Below, in pieces: positions 44,094-46,930 of a stretch of DNA of 46,930 nucleotides (positions within the stretch are counted from its first letter, which is position 1; every line of letters begins with the position of its first letter). Below the pieces are notes generated by a model. The model was not told the DNA's origin. It saw nothing but the letters and a program-made list of their open reading frames with translations, and did not search any database. The DNA lies in contig CAINND010000031.1 in the NCBI GenBank assembly GCA_903851035.1, positions 1 through 46,930 of the forward strand, read 5' to 3'. Both the position numbers and the translations under genes were made by a program. This DNA is from an uncultured Acidobacteriota bacterium (lineage in GTDB: Bacteria; Acidobacteriota; Terriglobia; Terriglobales; Acidobacteriaceae).

Positions 44094-46229
44094 TCAGCGT
44101 GCAAAGCGCACGGCAATGCGCGAACCCGGCGCCAGGTACGATCCCGCCGGAGGTTGCTGCTCTTTGGCGACGCCGCTGCCTACCACCTGCAATTCGAATC
44201 CCGCGCGATGTGCCGCTTCCACGGCAGCCCGCATGGTGAGCCCCAGTAATGATGGTACCGTGGAACCCGTTCCCGCATCGAGTACAACCTGGCCGCCATG
44301 CGATGGCGGCTGCGCGATGGGCGGCGCCGGCAGATGCTGTGGTGCCTGCTGCGGCATCGGTGGTCCAGATACTTGCTGCGGCATGGGCGTTGGAGCCGCT
44401 TGCGAAACCGGTAATGTCGTGGAGGCAAACTCCGGCAATACTGGAGCGCCTGCCTGTTGCGCTTCCTCGGTGTCATGCTCTGCGGCCTTGGCCACCAGTT
44501 GCCGCCGGTTGACGTTATTTTTCGGTTCCACGTCATGCGGTACACCCAGGTATGCCAGCACCTGCTCGGCCACACGCTTGAATACCGGTGCGCTCACCTG
44601 TCCGCCCTGATGCAACCCCCTGGGTGTATCCAGAATGACGGCGATGGTGATGGCCGGCGTGTTGACCGGCGCAAAGCCGACAAAGCTGGCGACATAGTCC
44701 GTCTTGGAATAGGCGTGCGTGCGCGGATCAACTTTCTCTGCCGTCCCCGTCTTGCCCGCCGAGGTGTAGCCATCCAGAATGGCGCGGCGAGCGGTACCCT
44801 CCAACACGACCTCCTCGGTGGCGCGGCGCATGATGGCCGCCGTCATGGAACTGATGGCGCGGTGTTGCTGCGCGGGATGAAACTCGATGCGCTGGTATCC
44901 CTGGCTGGGCGGTGTGACGCCGGCAACGATGCGCGGCGGCGTGTAGATGCCGTCATTGGCAATGGCCGACATCATGCTGACCACCTGCAATGGCGTTACA
45001 CCCACCTCCTGCCCGATGGCCATGGAGCCGATGGACGAGGCTGCCCAGCGCTCCGGACGCCGCACCAGGCCGCGCGTCTCACCCGGCAACTCAATGCTCG
45101 TCTGCTGGCCAAAGCCGTATTCCTGAATGTGATGGTAGAAGCGCTCCGGCCCCATGCGCTGGGCCAGGCGCACGGCTCCCACATCGCTGGATTCGGCATA
45201 GGCGCGCTCCATGGTGACCGTGCCGATGTGATGCGAGTCGCGAATCTTGATGCCGCCGATCATCACATAGCCGGGATCGCAGTTGATGATCTCCTCCGGC
45301 GTGGCAACCTTATCGTCAAATGCCGACGAGAAGGTCACCGTCTTGAAGACCGAACCCGGCTCATAGACATCGCTGACGGCGTGATTCTTCAGCTTCTCCG
45401 GCGTGATATCGCGTGAGATGTTCGGGTTAAACGTTGGAGCATTGGCCAGCGCCAGAATCTCACCGGTGCGAGGATTCTGCACGACAACCGTTCCGCTTAT
45501 GGCGTGCGTCTCATCCATCGCCTGCGCTAGTTCTTTTTCAGCGATGTACTGGATCTTTTCATCGATGGTAAGCACCAGGTTCGAGCCCGGTTCGGGCTGG
45601 TGCTCCATGTGGCTAAGCGTTTTGCGGCGGGCGTCAAGAGTAACGACCATGCGTCCCTTCTCGCCATTCAACTCATCCTGAAACTTGAGCTCAATGCCGG
45701 CCAGCCCCGTGTCTTCCATGCCCACATAGCCGAGCACCTGCGCCGCCAGTTGGCGCTTTGGGTAAAAACGTTTGTGCTCTTTCTGGAAGCTGATTCCGCG
45801 CAGGTTCAGGGCGCGGATGCGCGAGGCGGTTTCGGCATCTACCTTGCGTGCCACCCAGGCGAAGTTGCGCTGCGCCTGCATGCGCTCCAGCAACGCATCG
45901 GCATTTTCTCCGGTGAGCGCGGCCAGCAACATGCTCGCATTCTTCTGATCGGGAATTTCGCTGGGCACGGCATAGACCGATTCCACCGGGACGGTCATCG
46001 CCAGTTCCTGGCCGTTGCGGTCGTAGATGATGCCGCGCTGTGGAGCAACGTCTTCCGTGCGCTGCTGCTGGTGCTGCGCCTTCAGCATCCAGTGCGGAAA
46101 CTGCACCACCTGAAGCCAGGCCAGGCGAGCCACAATCAGAAGCGCCCACACAAACAGAAACGCGCCAAATCCAAAGAGGCGCGATTTTGCATTGACTGTG
46201 TTTTTGCCGCCTGAAGCCATCGCTTGCAC
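44094..46229 (-). CDS. ftsI: Septal peptidoglycan transpeptidase (FtsI/PBP3) with PASTA domain
   Basis: A class B penicillin-binding protein of about 711 residues. One N-terminal anchor (about 20-40), a pedestal domain with RGIIYDRNGQELAMTV, and the transpeptidase domain: SVFK (active serine S293), second motif SSD (347-349, where SxN is usual), and KTG (493-495). A Pro/Gln-rich linker (about 600-650) leads to one C-terminal PASTA domain (VPSLLGLTMRAAVEAAHRAGFELQVVGSG is in it). GTG 46229 is chosen for GGGAGG five bases away; ATG 46220 and ATG 46259 are alternatives. It forms the septal synthase with FtsW and is preceded by ftsL. Confidence 0.92.
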   Translation of the reverse strand: MQAMASGGKNTVNAKSRLFGFGAFLFVWALLIVARLAWLQVVQFPHWMLKAQHQQQRTEDVAPQRGIIYDRNGQELAMTVPVESVYAVPSEIPDQKNASMLLAALTGENADALLERMQAQRNFAWVARKVDAETASRIRALNLRGISFQKEHKRFYPKRQLAAQVLGYVGMEDTGLAGIELKFQDELNGEKGRMVVTLDARRKTLSHMEHQPEPGSNLVLTIDEKIQYIAEKELAQAMDETHAISGTVVVQNPRTGEILALANAPTFNPNISRDITPEKLKNHAVSDVYEPGSVFKTVTFSSAFDDKVATPEEIINCDPGYVMIGGIKIRDSHHIGTVTMERAYAESSDVGAVRLAQRMGPERFYHHIQEYGFGQQTSIELPGETRGLVRRPERWAASSIGSMAIGQEVGVTPLQVVSMMSAIANDGIYTPPRIVAGVTPPSQGYQRIEFHPAQQHRAISSMTAAIMRRATEEVVLEGTARRAILDGYTSAGKTGTAEKVDPRTHAYSKTDYVASFVGFAPVNTPAITIAVILDTPRGLHQGGQVSAPVFKRVAEQVLAYLGVPHDVEPKNNVNRRQLVAKAAEHDTEEAQQAGAPVLPEFASTTLPVSQAAPTPMPQQVSGPPMPQQAPQHLPAPPIAQPPSHGGQVVLDAGTGSTVPSLLGLTMRAAVEAAHRAGFELQVVGSGVAKEQQPPAGSYLAPGSRIAVRFAR

Positions 46230-46362
46230 CCGCACCTCCCGCACCGCACCGGGAGCCATACCCTGTAGAGACTGCACGAAAAAATCGGGCGCCCGCCGTG
46301 CCGGATGTCCGGGCACGGAAAGCGCCCAGCGTCTTTCCAGGCTCCTCCCGCTGCTGCCTTGC

Positions 46363-46854
46363 TTAGTTCGGGACCGAGACCACGGAAATACTGTTCGCGC
46401 GCGCCATTACCGGCACGCCTGCGTCTGAGTTCGACGCATCCATCTGCTGCACCTGGCCCACGGCCGGCAACATCAAGCCCATCTGCCCGGCCAGCGCGTG
46501 AATGCGTTCAGGATCCTTCAGCGTTGCCTCTTCCAGTTTGAGCGTGCGGTTGAGGTCCGCCAGTTGATCGCACTGCGTGCGCGCGGCTTCAATCTTGTAT
46601 CCATATTGCTGGGCGCTAACATGCTGCGCGCCGTAGATCAGCAGCATGCAGAAGGCGAACACCATGACGGCAAAGAAAACTCGCATCTCATTGCTGCGCT
46701 TAATATCACTGGTGCGCACCAGGCGAGTGTTATCAATCGCCTTGTCAAAGTACATCTCCGGCGCGCCAGGCATGTAGCGGCGCGGAGGCGCAACGATAGC
46801 GCTCTGCTTTCGCAAAATGAATTTTTGCGGCAACGCCGCTGCCCAGATCGCCAT
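46363..46854 (-). CDS. ftsL: FtsL-like cell division protein
   Basis: A 163-residue bitopic membrane protein in the position of ftsL, directly before ftsI. A cytoplasmic N-terminus of about 55 residues is followed by one membrane helix (VFFAVMVFAFCMLLIYGAQ) and a short periplasmic coiled coil (YKIEAARTQCDQLADLNRTL), then DPERIHALAGQMGL, a typical FtsL ending. It would join FtsB and FtsQ in activating FtsWI. ATG 46854 follows GGGGAG with an 8-base spacer. Sequence identity in FtsL is low, so the call leans on topology and position. Confidence 0.82.
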   Translation of the reverse strand: MAIWAAALPQKFILRKQSAIVAPPRRYMPGAPEMYFDKAIDNTRLVRTSDIKRSNEMRVFFAVMVFAFCMLLIYGAQHVSAQQYGYKIEAARTQCDQLADLNRTLKLEEATLKDPERIHALAGQMGLMLPAVGQVQQMDASNSDAGVPVMARANSISVVSVPN

Positions 46855-46878
46855 GATCTTTACTCCCCGCCTTACAAG

Positions 46879-46908
46879 TTCTCCACAGCTTGCACAGCTT
46901 TTTCCACA
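46879..46908. other. Two DnaA-box-like 9-mers upstream of ftsL
   Basis: TTCTCCACA (46879-46887) and TTTTCCACA (46900-46908) each differ by one base from the DnaA box TTATCCACA, same orientation, 21 bases apart. They lie 25-54 bases before the ftsL start. They could also be chance in this AT-rich leader. Confidence 0.3.
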
Positions 46909-46930
46909 CAACCTGTCGAAAATATCGACA

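Overview
The window is a chromosomal segment of a GC-rich (roughly 60-65%) Gram-negative bacterium, most probably an Acidobacteriota of the class Terriglobia. The reasons are a GWxTD-domain secreted protein paired with a carboxypeptidase-regulatory-domain outer-membrane protein, a large TonB-dependent receptor with the same N-terminal domain, a YVTN beta-propeller exported protein, an Mla-type lipid transporter together with an NtrB/NtrC-like pair, and a dcw (division/cell wall) cluster with a meso-DAP-type MurE. This assignment is inference from gene content; there is no rRNA in the window.

Layout. 1-6.2 kb: exported YVTN propeller (-), DUF92 membrane protein (+), a 51-residue zinc-ribbon protein (-), tsaC-ydcF-like operon (-), trmH-like rRNA/tRNA methyltransferase (+), a gene-free repeat-bearing stretch (5390-5861) and a DUF486 membrane protein (-). 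6.3-10.7 kb: ClC H+/Cl- antiporter with CBS domains, small secreted protein, rarA (all -) and a GyrI-like protein (+). 10.7-12.9 kb: MacB-type ATPase and MacA-type adaptor without a permease (-). 13.2-16.8 kb: GWxTD protein and its outer-membrane partner (+), closed by a strong terminator. 16.9-20.8 kb: a methyltransferase-like membrane protein overlapping a 62-residue Cys-rich protein (-), then a small His/Cys exported protein and an 885-residue TonB-dependent receptor (+).

20.9-25.6 kb: glycine cleavage operon gcvT-gcvH-(small membrane protein of lower GC)-gcvPA-gcvPB (+). 25.7-30.2 kb: MscS-type channel (+), then DUF58 protein and an unusual fusion of an Imm40-like N-terminal domain to an alpha/beta hydrolase (-); the N-terminal part has about 45% GC against more than 60% around it. 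30.4-36.4 kb: membrane sensor kinase with PDZ, GAF and PAS domains, its sigma-54-type response regulator, and mlaE-mlaF (+). 36.4-46.9 kb: dcw cluster read leftwards, ftsL-ftsI-murE-murF-mraY-murD-ftsW-murG, tightly coupled by start/stop overlaps; murC, ftsQ, ftsA and ftsZ do not follow murG here.

The best candidates for something undescribed are the Imm40-hydrolase fusion, the envelope-related kinase/regulator/Mla block with two atypical ATPase motifs (GAFTSA in the regulator, DSP in the Walker B of MlaF), the GWxTD/outer-membrane pair and the His/Cys protein plus TonB receptor. No CRISPR array, tRNA, rRNA, prophage or insertion sequence was seen.
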